Positions 1 to 9,779 are shown, numbered from the stretch's first letter. The stretch is DNA of 64,000 bases from Stutzerimonas frequens (GCF_024448335.1 NZ_JAMOHM010000004.1:338890-402889); one strand, 5' to 3'. Notes: generated by a model not told the origin, from the sequence alone. Numbers and translations are program-made.

Positions 1-5
1 AGCAT
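1..5 (-). CDS. 5' end of a leftward gene cut by the window edge
   Basis: Only the first five bases of this gene are inside the window. Read on the minus strand, an AGGAGG ribosome binding site at 13-18 lies seven bases before an ATG at 5-3. The strength and spacing of this site are the whole case for a gene start. Nothing can be said about the product. Confidence 0.55.
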
Positions 6-12
6 GGTGTTT

Positions 13-18
13 CCTCCT
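13..18 (-). promoter_or_regulatory. Strong Shine-Dalgarno of the left-edge gene
   Basis: Minus-strand AGGAGG, seven bases before the ATG at 5-3. It is the evidence that a leftward gene begins at the edge of the window. Confidence 0.6.
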
Positions 19-172
19 TTTCTCTAGCCGGTAGGAAGTGGCTCTGGTAGGTGCCACTGGCGTCAGGCGCGAGCCACGCCTTACTAACTAGGGGTCCGAG
101 GCGGCAACATAAGTTCAGCCCGTTGGCCGGATGGTCATGGCCGCCCGGCCTTTGCGACGACTCCGACGCGGC

Positions 173-178
173 TACAAT
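173..178 (+). promoter_or_regulatory. Candidate -10 box of yigZ
   Basis: TACAAT lies 37 bases before the yigZ start codon, with a weak -35 candidate (TTTGCG, 151-156) 16 bases upstream. The -10 is good and the -35 is poor, so this is a tentative sigma-70 promoter. Confidence 0.35.
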
Positions 179-215
179 GCTCGCCCCGTTGCGCTATCCG
201 GAAGCCACATTTCTC

Positions 216-803
216 ATGCCCTTCACCCTGTCCGTGCCCTGCGAACTGCTGGAAGTCATCAGCAAGAGCCGTTTCCTGGCCAAGGCCGCACCGGTGCAAA
301 GTCCGGAAGAAGCGCAGGCATTCATCCAGGCGGTCAGCGATCCGACCGCTACGCATAACTGCTGGGCGTGGAAGATCGGCAATCAATACCGCTTCAGCGA
401 TGACGGCGAGCCCGGCGGTACGGCGGGAAGACCAATGCTCACGGCCATAGAAGGGCAGGATTTCGATCGGGTTGCGGTGGTGGTGATCCGCTGGTTCGGC
501 GGCATCAAGCTAGGCACCGGCGGCCTCGCCCGTGCCTACGGCGGCACCACCGCCAAATGTCTGCAGGCCGGTGAGCGCAGCGAGCTGGTTTCGCGCTCGC
601 GCTGCCGCTGTCATTGCCGCTTCGCCGAACTGGCGCTGCTCAAGGCGCGCCTAGGCGATTTCGAAGCGCTGCTGGAAGCCGAGCATTTCGATGCCGAAGG
701 CGTGACGCTGGAGATTGCCCTTCCCGCCGCTCAGCTGCAGCCGCTGGGCAGATTGCTTGCTGATATCACCCGCGGTCGTAGCCAGTTGGAAACGTCGGAC
801 TAG
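216..803 (+). CDS. yigZ: YigZ family (IMPACT/UPF0029) protein
   Basis: The product is 195 residues. The N-terminal half carries the IMPACT family signature around residues 66-80 (FSDDGEPGGTAGRPML) followed by VVVIRWFGGIKLGTGGL, the hallmark of YigZ/IMPACT proteins. The C-terminal half fits the small DUF1949 domain of this family. Biochemical function in bacteria is not established; the eukaryotic homologue IMPACT regulates the GCN2 kinase. The open frame runs on upstream to 51, but the residues before 216 look non-coding and family members begin at the equivalent of MPFTLSV, so I start at 216. The gene stands alone, facing away from the leftward gene at the window edge. Confidence 0.9.
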   Translation: MPFTLSVPCELLEVISKSRFLAKAAPVQSPEEAQAFIQAVSDPTATHNCWAWKIGNQYRFSDDGEPGGTAGRPMLTAIEGQDFDRVAVVVIRWFGGIKLGTGGLARAYGGTTAKCLQAGERSELVSRSRCRCHCRFAELALLKARLGDFEALLEAEHFDAEGVTLEIALPAAQLQPLGRLLADITRGRSQLETSD

Positions 804-837
804 AGCCTGCGTTGCCCACAAATACTGTGGAAGCAAT

Positions 838-846
838 TGTGGATAA
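838..846 (-). promoter_or_regulatory. Perfect DnaA box 1
   Basis: The plus strand reads TGTGGATAA, so the minus strand is TTATCCACA, the perfect DnaA box. It lies 35 bases after yigZ in the 450-bp spacer that precedes the deaminase gene. A 13-base word (TGTGGATAACATT) recurs in the same orientation at 1051. Apart from the two boxes and a weak -10 for the next gene I see no gene, tRNA or clear terminator in 804-1252. Confidence 0.55.
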
Positions 847-1050
847 CATTTGTATGGCGTGCTGCGAAGCGCCTGCCACGGGGGCTGCAGAAATCTGTAC
901 ATTTTTTAACCAGAGCGCCTTGCAGGCCCACCACTATCACGTTAAACGCTTGAATTGCAGTGTTTTTTGACTGAGCGGTCGCGCGATGACGCAATGCCAT
1001 CAATCGCGTTCTGCCAGCTGCCAGTTATGCCCGATTCGCGTGGAGAAGTG

Positions 1051-1059
1051 TGTGGATAA
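1051..1059 (-). promoter_or_regulatory. Perfect DnaA box 2
   Basis: Second perfect TTATCCACA on the minus strand, 213 bases from the first and in the same orientation. The surrounding genes (yigZ, adenine deaminase) are not those of a Pseudomonas oriC, so a titration or regulatory role is more likely than an origin. Function is inferred only. Confidence 0.55.
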
Positions 1060-1168
1060 CATTGGGAACAACCTTGCCAGGCCGCGCCGTGCTTGGCTCG
1101 CAGACCGCTGGTCAAATATTCGCCAAATGAAACGGAGGCTTCATCGCACTGTCATCGACGCCTGCTAG

Positions 1169-2203
<1,035 letters not shown>

Positions 2204-2235
2204 GCCATTCGTCGGCGCAAGGCCGACCTGCGACA

Positions 2236-2260
2236 CCATGGCTCGCCACGCGAGCCATGG
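2236..2260. terminator. Perfect 10-bp inverted repeat after the deaminase gene
   Basis: Arms CCATGGCTCG (2236-2245) and CGAGCCATGG (2251-2260) enclose a five-base loop. No T-run follows, so it may be a factor-independent terminator of weak type or a processing structure ahead of the small gene at 2303. Confidence 0.45.
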
Positions 2261-2302
2261 CTGCGCCTAGACTGAGCGGCGCCAACTTGCGAGGAGATCG
2301 CC

Positions 2303-2467
2303 ATGAACATTCTCGTCCGCCGCCTGACGCCCTATCCCGACAGCGCCTGGCAGGTCTGCCTGGACCGCCAGCGCGTCACCTTCCGCAGCGAGGCTGAGGC
2401 ACGCGCCTTCGTCGAAACCCTGCAGCGACGCCTGCAGGCGCCGCATCGCCTGCCACTGAGCGCCTGA
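2303..2467 (+). CDS. Small protein of unknown function, 54 residues
   Basis: I do not recognise this protein. It starts with ATG seven bases after a GAGGAG site at 2291-2296 and encodes MNILVRRLTPYPDSAWQVCL and on to a stop at 2465-2467. The middle reads as a compact beta-beta-alpha segment (WQVCLDRQRVTFRSEAEARAFVETL) with an Arg-rich tail, and no signal or membrane segment. It lies between the deaminase gene and the convergent Bcr/CflA gene, whose stop is only four bases away. The good ribosome site, GC-rich third positions and tight fit between neighbours support a real gene. Confidence 0.65.
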   Translation: MNILVRRLTPYPDSAWQVCLDRQRVTFRSEAEARAFVETLQRRLQAPHRLPLSA

Positions 2468-2471
2468 TACT

Positions 2472-3644
2472 TCACTCCGTGCTGGCGCGCGCCGTGCCAT
2501 AGGCGACGAGCGTCGCCAGCAGCCCGCACAGGCTCATGATGGCCGCCAGCGGCACCGCTGTACCGTTGTGCAAAGCGCCTATCGCCGAAGCGGCAATCGC
2601 CGCGATGGCAAACTGCAAACTGCCAAGCAGAGCCGAAGCACTGCCGGCATTGGCACGATGGTCGGCCATGGCGCAGGCGGTGGCGTTCGGCAACAGACAG
2701 CCCAGGCAGGACACGCAGCAGAACAGCGGGATCAGCAACGGCCAGAGCGATTCGGGCTGCGCGGCGGCGACCGCCAGCAGCGCCAGCGCACTGCCGAAGA
2801 AGAACCACACCCAGCGCCGCACCCAGAATTCCGGCCCGCGCCAGCGCACCAGCCGCACGTTCACCTGCGCCATCAGAATGAAGCCCGCGGCATTGATGCC
2901 GAACAGCCAGCCGAAATGCTCGGGCTTGACGCCATACAGCTCGATGAAGACGAACGGCGAACCGGTGATGTAGGCGAACATCCCCGCCATGCACAGCGCG
3001 CCGGTCAGCACGTGGCCCATGAAGAAGCGATCGCGGAACAGCCGCAGGTACTGTCCCAGCGCACCGGACATCGGCTGGCGCGGCAGCCCGGCCGGATAGG
3101 TTTCCGGTAGCGAGAGCGTGACCGCCACCAGGCAGATTGCGCTGAACAGCGTCAGCAGGATGAAGATCGATGGCCAACCGAAGGTCGCCAGCAACGCGCC
3201 GCCCGCCACTGGCGCAAGGATCGGCGCCAGGCCCATCACCAACATCAGCTGCGAGAACACCTTGGCGCTGGTCATCGGATCGCACAGGTCGCGCACCACG
3301 GCGCGCGCAACCACCATACCGGCGCAGCCACCCAGCGCCTGCACGAAGCGCACGCCGATCAGCCAGTCCATGGACGGCGCGAAGGCGCTGGCCAGAGAGG
3401 CCAGGGTAAACAGCGTCACGCCGACCAGCAGCGGCCCACGCCGCCCGTAGCGATCGGCCAGCGGGCCATAGACCAGCTGACCGATAGCCAGACCGATGAA
3501 ATAGGCAGCCAGCGAAAGCTGTACGTGATCTACGCTGGTGCCGAACGACTCCGCCAGCAAGGGAAAGGCCGGCAGGTACATGTCGATGGCCAGGGGGCCG
3601 AACGCACTGAGCGCGCCCAGGATGAGGAGAATCCGCAGAGACAT
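2472..3644 (-). CDS. Bcr/CflA family drug-resistance MFS transporter
   Basis: The product is 390 residues with about 12 hydrophobic segments, the size of the DHA1 (12-TM) major facilitator group. It opens with the Bcr/CflA signature FGPLAIDMYLPAFPLLAESF and has the MFS loop motif GPLADRYGRRGPLL near residues 60-73. Family members expel drugs such as bicyclomycin, chloramphenicol or sulfonamides by proton antiport across the inner membrane. It is divergent from a TetR-type regulator with a dyad in the shared 205-bp region, so control by that regulator is likely. Substrate cannot be told from sequence. Confidence 0.9.
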   Translation of the reverse strand: MSLRILLILGALSAFGPLAIDMYLPAFPLLAESFGTSVDHVQLSLAAYFIGLAIGQLVYGPLADRYGRRGPLLVGVTLFTLASLASAFAPSMDWLIGVRFVQALGGCAGMVVARAVVRDLCDPMTSAKVFSQLMLVMGLAPILAPVAGGALLATFGWPSIFILLTLFSAICLVAVTLSLPETYPAGLPRQPMSGALGQYLRLFRDRFFMGHVLTGALCMAGMFAYITGSPFVFIELYGVKPEHFGWLFGINAAGFILMAQVNVRLVRWRGPEFWVRRWVWFFFGSALALLAVAAAQPESLWPLLIPLFCCVSCLGCLLPNATACAMADHRANAGSASALLGSLQFAIAAIAASAIGALHNGTAVPLAAIMSLCGLLATLVAYGTARASTE

Positions 3645-3738
3645 CAGAAGCTCGCAAGCAGGAAAGAGAAGGAGGCGCGAGGGCCACTCGGTGGACCGTT
3701 ACCTCGTTCGAGGGTTTGCACCGGCGTGCAAGATGCTG

Positions 3739-3761
3739 TTACATACACCGCCGATTGTAAA
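3739..3761. promoter_or_regulatory. TtgR/MexR-like operator dyad
   Basis: TTACA (3739-3743) and TGTAA (3756-3760) flank a 12-base core between the divergent transporter and TetR genes. The half-sites resemble those bound by TtgR-type repressors; another GTTACA lies at 3785. Binding is inferred. Confidence 0.4.
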
Positions 3762-3849
3762 CATGCATCGCGACGAGATGCGCCGTTACACTGGCCGCCT
3801 CCAACGCTGCTGGACGCCCGAAGCAGCCGCTATCTGCCGAACCTGCCCC

Positions 3850-4497
3850 ATGCGCCGAACCAAAGAAGAAGCCGAGAAGACCCGCATCGCCATCCTCGCC
3901 TCCGCCGAGCGGCTGTTTCTGGACAAGGGCGTGGCCCACACCAGCCTCGACCAGATCGCCCGTGACGCCGGTGTGACGCGCGGCGCGGTGTACTGGCACT
4001 TCCAGAACAAGGCGCACCTGTTCCATGAAATGCTCAACCAGATTCGACTGCCACCGGAGCAGATGACCGAACGCCTGTGCAGCTGCAATCAGCAGCAACC
4101 GCTGCAGGCACTGATCGCCCTGCGCAACCTGACGGTCGAGGCCATCAGCACCCTGGCCAGCAACGAGCAGAAGCGCCGGATCTTCACCATCCTGCTGCAC
4201 AAGTGCGAGTTCACCGATGAATTGCGCGAAGCTGAAGAGCGTCACCACGCCTTCATCAACCAGTTCATCGATCTGTGCGAGAACCTGCTGCGCAACGCCT
4301 CGGCCTGCCTGCGCCCAGGCGTCACGCCGCGACTCGCCGCATTGTCGCTGCATGCCATGGTGGTCGGGCTGTTCACCGACTGGACGCGCGACACCGAGCT
4401 GTTCGCGCCGCAGGTCGATACCAAGGCGCTGATCGACCCACTGTTCCGCGGGCTGGTCCGCGACTGGCCGGACGATCCCGACCAGCCTGCCGCGTGA
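3850..4497 (+). CDS. TetR/AcrR family repressor, TtgR-like
   Basis: The product is 215 residues. Residues 1-60 form the TetR DNA-binding domain, beginning MRRTKEEAEKTR with the helix-turn-helix TSLDQIARDAGVTRGAVYWHF, which is the AcrR/TtgR type. The C-terminal part contains the ILLHKCEFTDEL segment typical of TtgR-type repressors that sense drugs and control efflux pumps. The frame is open from 3538, but relatives begin at MRRTKEEA, giving the start at 3850. It faces the Bcr/CflA gene, so that transporter and itself are the likely targets; the RND operon 6 kb away has no regulator of its own and is a possible second target. Confidence 0.88.
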   Translation: MRRTKEEAEKTRIAILASAERLFLDKGVAHTSLDQIARDAGVTRGAVYWHFQNKAHLFHEMLNQIRLPPEQMTERLCSCNQQQPLQALIALRNLTVEAISTLASNEQKRRIFTILLHKCEFTDELREAEERHHAFINQFIDLCENLLRNASACLRPGVTPRLAALSLHAMVVGLFTDWTRDTELFAPQVDTKALIDPLFRGLVRDWPDDPDQPAA

Positions 4498-4501
4498 GCG
4501 A

Positions 4502-4693
4502 TCAGCTCACCTGATAACCCTCTTCGCTGATCGCCTCGCGAATCGCCTGCTCGCCAGCGCTGCTCTGGACCTGCACGGTTCCGGCCGCCAGATCCACCTG
4601 CACCTGTGCCTGCGGGTCCAGCGCCTGGATGGCCTGGGTTACCGCACGCTCGCAGTGGCTGCAGGTCATTCCGCTCACGTTGAATACTTGCAT
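4502..4693 (-). CDS. copZ: CopZ-type copper chaperone (single HMA domain)
   Basis: The product is 63 residues, one heavy-metal-associated domain. It begins MQVFNVSGMTCSHCERAV, where the two cysteines of GMTCSHC bind Cu(I), and ends with the usual GYQVS strand. Such proteins carry Cu(I) in the cytoplasm and deliver it to CopA or CueR. It is divergent from copA, and its promoter has the 19-bp spacer and dyad of CueR-controlled genes. Its stop lies four bases from the stop of the TetR gene. Confidence 0.92.
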   Translation of the reverse strand: MQVFNVSGMTCSHCERAVTQAIQALDPQAQVQVDLAAGTVQVQSSAGEQAIREAISEEGYQVS

Positions 4694-4724
4694 CGTCTCT
4701 CTCCTCGACTGGTAGATGCGTGGA

Positions 4725-4755
4725 TTCTCGACCTTGCCACCTGGGCAAGGTCAAG
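4725..4755 (-). promoter_or_regulatory. CueR-type promoter of copZ
   Basis: On the minus strand TTGACC (4755-4750) and GAGAAT (4730-4725) are separated by 19 bases, the long spacer typical of MerR-family promoters. The spacer holds the dyad with arms ACCTTGCC and GGCAAGGT, a textbook CueR operator. Confidence 0.8.
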
Positions 4756-4781
4756 GCACCTGCTGTCGCAGATCATGGTGT

Positions 4782-4812
4782 TGACCTTGCCACAGGGTTA
4801 AGGTCGATCCTG
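4782..4812 (+). promoter_or_regulatory. CueR-type promoter of copA
   Basis: TTGACC (4782-4787), a 19-base spacer, then GATCCT (4807-4812). The dyad arms ACCTTGCC and TTAAGGT lie in the spacer, a slightly less symmetric CueR operator than that of copZ. It lies 30 bases before the copA start codon. Confidence 0.75.
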
Positions 4813-4841
4813 CAGCCATCGCAATCCGAGGAGTCACTGCC

Positions 4842-7220
4842 ATGTCCAGCGCCACCCATACGCTGCCGGTCAGCGGTATGACCTGCGCCAGCTGCGCCGG
4901 TCGCGTCGAGCGCGCCCTGCTCAAGGTGCCGGGCGTCACCACGGCCAACGTCAACCTGGCCAACGAACAGGTGCGTATCGAAGGCGATGACCTGGGCGTG
5001 GCAACGCTGATCGAGGCCGTGGAAAAGGCCGGCTACGGCGTGCCTGTGCAGAACATCGAGCTGAACATCGAAGGCATGACCTGCGCCAGCTGCGTCGGCC
5101 GGGTCGAACGCGCCCTGCTCAAGGTGCCCGGCGTGCGCAGCGCCGCGGTGAACCTGGCCAGCGAGCGCGCGCATGTCGAGGTGATCGGCACGCCGGACCC
5201 CGCCGTGCTGATCCAGGCGATCGAGGCCACCGGCTACAAGGCGAGCGCCGGCGACCAGCAGCGCCCCGAACAGGATGCCGCGCGACGCCTGCAGCGTGAA
5301 CGCTGGGCGGTGATCGCGGCCCTGCTGCTGGCCGCACCGCTGGTGCTGCCGATGTTCGCCGAGCTGTTCGGCGGCCACTGGATGCTGCCGGCATGGATTC
5401 AGTTCCTGCTCGCCACGCCGGTGCAGTTCATCCTCGGCGCACGCTTCTACGTCGCCGGCTGGAAGGCGGTGCGCGCCGGTGCCGGCAACATGGACCTGCT
5501 GGTCGCCATCGGCACCAGCGCCGGTTACGGCCTGAGCCTTTATCAATGGTGGGCGACGCCGGCCGGGCAGATGCCGCACCTGTATTTCGAGGCCTCGGCG
5601 GTGGTCATCGCCCTGGTACTGCTGGGCAAGTACCTGGAGAGCCGCGCCAAGCGCCAGACCAGCGCGGCGATCCGGGCGCTGGAAGCCTTGCGTCCGGACC
5701 GCGCGACACGGGTAGTCGAAGGCCGCGAGGAAGATGTTGCCATCGCCGCGCTGCGCCTCGGCGATCTGGTACTGGTCCGCCCCGGTGAGCGTTTCCCGGT
5801 GGATGGCGAAGTGGTCGAGGGCGAAAGCCAGGCCGACGAAGCGCTGATCAGCGGCGAGAGCCTGCCAGTGAACAAGGCGCCGGGCGACCGCATCACCGGT
5901 GGCGCGATCAATGGCGAGGGTCGGCTGCTGGTGCGCACCACCGCGCTCGGTGGCGAGACCGTGCTGGCGCGGATCATCCGCTTGGTGGAAGACGCCCAGG
6001 CGGCCAAGGCGCCGATCCAGAAGCTGGTGGACAAGGTCAGCCAGGTGTTCGTCCCGGCGGTGCTGGTGATCGCCGTGTTCACCCTGATCGGCTGGCTGCT
6101 CACTGGCGCGCCGGTCGAGGTCGCGCTGATCAACGCCGTGGCCGTGCTGGTCATCGCCTGCCCCTGCGCCCTCGGCCTGGCGACGCCGGCGGCGATCATG
6201 GCCGGCACTGGCGTGGCGGCACGCCACGGCATCCTGATCAAGGACGCCGAGGCGCTGGAAGTCGCCCATGCTGTGAATGCCGTGGCCTTCGACAAGACCG
6301 GCACGCTTACCTCGGGCAAGCCGCAGATCATCCACCTGCATGCCGTGGACGGCGACGAAGCGCGGATCCTGCGCCTGGCCGGCGCCCTGCAGCGCGGCAG
6401 TGAACACCCGCTGGCGCGTGCCGTGCTGGAGCGCTGCGAAGCCGACGGCATCACGGTGCCGGATGTGCAGAAGAGCCAGGCCCTGAGCGGCCGCGGCATC
6501 GCCGGCACGCTGGATGGCCAGCAGCTGGCGCTGGGCAACCGGCGCATGCTCGAAGAGTACGGCCTGCAGCCGGGCGAGCTGCTGGACACCGCCCAGTGCT
6601 GGGAAGCCGAGGGCCGCACCCTCTCCTGGCTGGTGGAACAAGCGCCCGAGCCGCGCATCCTCGGTCTGTTCGCTTTCGGTGACAGCCTCAAGGACGGCGC
6701 CGCCGCGGCGATTGCCGGGCTTGCGGCGCGGCATATCCGCAGCCACCTGATCACCGGCGACAACCGTGGCAGCGCGCGAGTGGTGGCCGAAGCGCTGCAC
6801 ATCGATGACGTGCATGCCGAGGTGCTGCCGGCGGACAAAGCGGCCACCGTGGCCGAGCTGAAGAAGGGCGGCGCCGTGGTGGCGATGGTCGGCGACGGCA
6901 TCAACGATGCCCCGGCCCTGGCCGCGGCGGATGTCGGCATCGCCATGGGCGGCGGCACCGACGTGGCCATGCACGCCGCCGGCATCACCCTGATGCGCGG
7001 CGATCCGCGCCTGGTGCCGGCCGCGCTGGAGATCAGCCGGCGCACCTACCGCAAGATCCAGCAGAACCTGTTCTGGGCCTTCATCTACAACCTGGTGGGC
7101 ATTCCGCTCGCCGCCTTCGGCTTTCTCAGCCCGGTGGTGGCCGGTGCGGCGATGGCCCTGTCGAGCGTCAGCGTGCTGAGCAACGCCCTGCTGCTGCGTT
7201 CTTGGAAACCGGAAGAATGA
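4842..7220 (+). CDS. copA: Cu(I)-exporting P1B-type ATPase CopA
   Basis: The product is 792 residues. Two N-terminal HMA domains bear GMTCASC (Cys15/Cys18 and Cys81/Cys84). The membrane copper site CPC is at residues 440-442 ([15 protein letters not shown]), the phosphorylated Asp in DKTGTLT is Asp484, and the hinge motif GDGINDAP begins at Gly684. The enzyme uses ATP to pump Cu(I) from the cytoplasm to the periplasm. A GAGGAG ribosome site precedes the ATG at 4842. The gene is divergent from copZ and followed after 13 bases by cueR, forming a self-contained copper response unit. Silver is a likely second substrate, as is usual in the family. Confidence 0.97.
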   Translation: MSSATHTLPVSGMTCASCAGRVERALLKVPGVTTANVNLANEQVRIEGDDLGVATLIEAVEKAGYGVPVQNIELNIEGMTCASCVGRVERALLKVPGVRSAAVNLASERAHVEVIGTPDPAVLIQAIEATGYKASAGDQQRPEQDAARRLQRERWAVIAALLLAAPLVLPMFAELFGGHWMLPAWIQFLLATPVQFILGARFYVAGWKAVRAGAGNMDLLVAIGTSAGYGLSLYQWWATPAGQMPHLYFEASAVVIALVLLGKYLESRAKRQTSAAIRALEALRPDRATRVVEGREEDVAIAALRLGDLVLVRPGERFPVDGEVVEGESQADEALISGESLPVNKAPGDRITGGAINGEGRLLVRTTALGGETVLARIIRLVEDAQAAKAPIQKLVDKVSQVFVPAVLVIAVFTLIGWLLTGAPVEVALINAVAVLVIACPCALGLATPAAIMAGTGVAARHGILIKDAEALEVAHAVNAVAFDKTGTLTSGKPQIIHLHAVDGDEARILRLAGALQRGSEHPLARAVLERCEADGITVPDVQKSQALSGRGIAGTLDGQQLALGNRRMLEEYGLQPGELLDTAQCWEAEGRTLSWLVEQAPEPRILGLFAFGDSLKDGAAAAIAGLAARHIRSHLITGDNRGSARVVAEALHIDDVHAEVLPADKAATVAELKKGGAVVAMVGDGINDAPALAAADVGIAMGGGTDVAMHAAGITLMRGDPRLVPAALEISRRTYRKIQQNLFWAFIYNLVGIPLAAFGFLSPVVAGAAMALSSVSVLSNALLLRSWKPEE

Positions 7221-7233
7221 TCGGGAGCACGCC

Positions 7234-7674
7234 ATGAACATCGGTCAGGCCGCCAAGCACAGCGGCCTCACGGCGAAGATGATCCGCTACTACGAATCCA
7301 TCGGCCTGCTCACGCCCGCCGGGCGCGGCGCCAATGGCTACCGACATTACAACGAGCGCGACCTGCACCAGCTGGCGTTCATCCGCCGCGCCCGTGACCT
7401 GGGCTTCTCGCTGGAAGAGGTCGGCAAGCTGTTGGCGCTGTGGCAGGACCGCCAGCGCGCCAGTGCCGACGTGAAGGCCCTGGCCGGCGCGCATATCGAC
7501 GAGCTGAACCGCAAGATCGCCGAACTGGTCGGCCTGCGCGACACGCTGCAGGAGCTGGTCGACCACTGCCAGGGCGATGATCGCCCGGACTGCCCGATTC
7601 TGCAGGGCATCGAGAGCGGCTGCTGCGTCCGCCCTGAGCAGGCGCCGTCACCGCTCACGCGCAACAAGACCTGA
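7234..7674 (+). CDS. cueR: Copper-responsive MerR-family activator CueR
   Basis: The product is 146 residues. The N-terminal winged helix (MNIGQAAKHSGLTAKMIRYY) is of MerR type, followed by the dimerisation helix. The metal-binding loop has Cys112 and Cys120 (HCQGDDRPDCPIL), the same numbering as E. coli CueR, and therefore binds Cu(I), Ag(I) or Au(I). A CC pair near residues 130 is also present, as in some relatives. It activates promoters with 19-bp spacers, two of which lie upstream of copZ and copA. It follows copA by 13 bases and is probably co-transcribed. Confidence 0.95.
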   Translation: MNIGQAAKHSGLTAKMIRYYESIGLLTPAGRGANGYRHYNERDLHQLAFIRRARDLGFSLEEVGKLLALWQDRQRASADVKALAGAHIDELNRKIAELVGLRDTLQELVDHCQGDDRPDCPILQGIESGCCVRPEQAPSPLTRNKT

Positions 7675-7744
7675 CCGATCGGACAGGTCTGGTTCGGCGT
7701 TGGGAAGCGTTCATCCGGCGCTACGACCGTTCCTCGCTTTACAT

Positions 7745-7771
7745 TCAAGTTCGTATGCATCCGGCCGAAAG
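7745..7771 (+). promoter_or_regulatory. Sigma-28 (FliA)-like promoter of the first chemoreceptor
   Basis: TCAAGTTC (7745-7752), an 11-base spacer and GCCGAAAG (7764-7771) match the flagellar sigma-28 pattern (TAAAGTTT, about 11 bases, GCCGATAA) well. It lies 71 bases before the start codon. Confidence 0.6.
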
Positions 7772-7841
7772 CGCTGCGGTATACGAGCCTCGCCCTGCGG
7801 CGTCGACTCGGACCGACTACTTCGCTTTCGCTTGGAGTGCC

Positions 7842-9764
7842 ATGAACAACTGGTTTGCAAACATCGGGGTCAGCAGGAAGCTCACGCTGGGCTTCGCCAC
7901 CGTCCTGATACTCACCATCGTCCTCGCCTGGAACGGCTGGGGCAGCCTGGACAGCGTCATCCAGCGCAGCGGACTGATGACCGAAATATCCCAGCTGAAC
8001 AAGACCCTCACCGACCTGCGCATCGCCCGCCTGCAATTCATGCTGGCCAGTGGCGACAACGAGTCCACCAAGCGGCTGGACAACAACCTGGGCATCTACC
8101 TCTCCCAGCAGACCAAGCTGCTGGAGACCTTCGAGCACCCGGACGACGTCGCCCAGCTGAAGGAACAGGCCGGCTACAACGCCCAGTACCAGAACTCGCT
8201 GGACGACATGCGCAAGGGCTACGCCCAGGCCAACGCCGCGCGCACCACCATCGACGGCGCCGCCGCGCGCCTGGCTGAGCTGAACGCTGGGGTAACCCGC
8301 CAGGTGCTGCAGCTGGCGGAGTATGACGAAGGGCGCTTCGCGCAATACCAGGCTATCACCCGCATCGAAGATGACGTGCAGCGCGCCCAATACCTGCTGC
8401 GCGTCTACATGGCGACTCCCGGTGCCGAGGCGGCCAAGGCCGTCTACGCACAACTGGATGCTGCCCAGGCCACGCTGGATCGCCATGCCGCCGCGCTCGA
8501 TGCCGACCACGCGGCGACGCTGCAGCAGATCCGTGCCGTGCTCGGCGAGTACCGCGACGCCATCGAATCGCTGGAGAAGGCCACCCTGGCAATCGCCAAG
8601 GCGCGCCAGGAGATGACCGATCAGCAGAAGGAAATCGTCCGCATCAGCGACTCGCTCTACCAGCTTCAGCTCGACCTGCTCGCCGTGGAAAGCGCCGCCG
8701 CGCGTACACGCCTGATCGTCAGCGCCTTGCTGGCGCTGGTGCTGGGCATACTGGCCGCCTGGCTGATCACCCGGCAGATCATCCTGCCGCTGCGTGCCAC
8801 CCTGGCCGACGTCGAGCGCATCGCCTCCGGCGACCTCAGCGCCACCGCACAGATTCAGCGCCGCGACGAGCTGGGCGTGCTGCAGCGCGGCATCCAGCAG
8901 ATGGGCGCGACCCTGCGCGAACTGATCGGCGGCATCCGCGATGGCGTCAGCCAGATCAGCGCTGCCGCCGAGGAGCTTTCGGCGGTCACCCAGCAGACCA
9001 GCGCCGGCGTGAACAGCCAGAAGGAAGAAACCGACCAGGTCGCTACCGCCATGCACGAGATGTCGGCCACCGTTCAGGAGGTGGCGCGCAATGCCGAGCA
9101 GGCCGCGCTGGCCGCCACCGAAGCGGATGGCGAAGCCCGCGAAGGCGATCGCGTGGTCACCGAGGTGGTCACGCAGATCGAACGCATGGCCAGCGCCGTG
9201 GTGCGCTCCAGCGAGGCGATGACGGCGCTACAGGAAGAAAGCGACAAGATCGGCAGTGTGATGAACGTGATCCGCGCCGTGGCCGAGCAGACCAACCTGC
9301 TGGCACTCAACGCCGCCATCGAGGCTGCCCGCGCCGGCGAGGCCGGTCGCGGCTTCGCCGTGGTCGCCGACGAGGTGCGCGGCCTGGCGCAGCGCACGCA
9401 GAAGTCCACCGAGGAAATCGAAGGGCTGGTCGCCGCGCTACAGAACGGCACCCAGCAGGTCGCCGCGATCATGCATACCAGCCGCGACCTGACCGACAGT
9501 GGCGTCGAGCTGGCGCGCCGTGCCGGTGCGTCGCTGGGCAGCATCACCCGCACCGTGTCGAACATCCAGGCGATGAACCAGCAGATCGCCGCGGCCGCCG
9601 AGGAGCAGAGCGCGGTGGCCGAGGAGATCAGCCGCAGCGTGGTGAACGTGCGCGATGTGTCGGAACACACCGCCGCCGCCAGCGAGGAAACCGCGGCGTC
9701 GAGCACCGAGCTGGCCCGTCTGGGTGGTCAGTTGCAGTCGATGGTGAGCCGCTTCCGGCTCTGA
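7842..9764 (+). CDS. Methyl-accepting chemotaxis protein (likely HBM-type sensor domain)
   Basis: The product is 640 residues. A membrane helix at about 10-32 and another at about 292-312 enclose a helical periplasmic domain of about 255 residues, the size of the helical bimodular (HBM) sensors such as McpS. A HAMP domain (about 313-365) and the cytoplasmic signalling domain follow, with the conserved tip [19 protein letters not shown] and [13 protein letters not shown]. It detects an external ligand and controls CheA. The start at 7842 has GGAG eight bases upstream; the frame runs back to 7755 without a family match. The ligand cannot be told. No CheR-docking pentapeptide is seen at the C terminus. 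Confidence 0.92.
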   Translation: MNNWFANIGVSRKLTLGFATVLILTIVLAWNGWGSLDSVIQRSGLMTEISQLNKTLTDLRIARLQFMLASGDNESTKRLDNNLGIYLSQQTKLLETFEHPDDVAQLKEQAGYNAQYQNSLDDMRKGYAQANAARTTIDGAAARLAELNAGVTRQVLQLAEYDEGRFAQYQAITRIEDDVQRAQYLLRVYMATPGAEAAKAVYAQLDAAQATLDRHAAALDADHAATLQQIRAVLGEYRDAIESLEKATLAIAKARQEMTDQQKEIVRISDSLYQLQLDLLAVESAAARTRLIVSALLALVLGILAAWLITRQIILPLRATLADVERIASGDLSATAQIQRRDELGVLQRGIQQMGATLRELIGGIRDGVSQISAAAEELSAVTQQTSAGVNSQKEETDQVATAMHEMSATVQEVARNAEQAALAATEADGEAREGDRVVTEVVTQIERMASAVVRSSEAMTALQEESDKIGSVMNVIRAVAEQTNLLALNAAIEAARAGEAGRGFAVVADEVRGLAQRTQKSTEEIEGLVAALQNGTQQVAAIMHTSRDLTDSGVELARRAGASLGSITRTVSNIQAMNQQIAAAAEEQSAVAEEISRSVVNVRDVSEHTAAASEETAASSTELARLGGQLQSMVSRFRL

Positions 9765-9779
9765 CGGAACGCCGAAGCG

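Noticed and set aside
1..150. Riboswitch in the leader of the left-edge gene
   Set aside because: Short GTGGC/GCCAC pairings exist around 38-57, but they do not match a known aptamer layout.
4773..7241. 822-residue open frame antisense to copA
   Set aside because: It is a shadow of copA, rich in Gln, His, Arg and Gly as GC-rich antisense frames are, with no domain.
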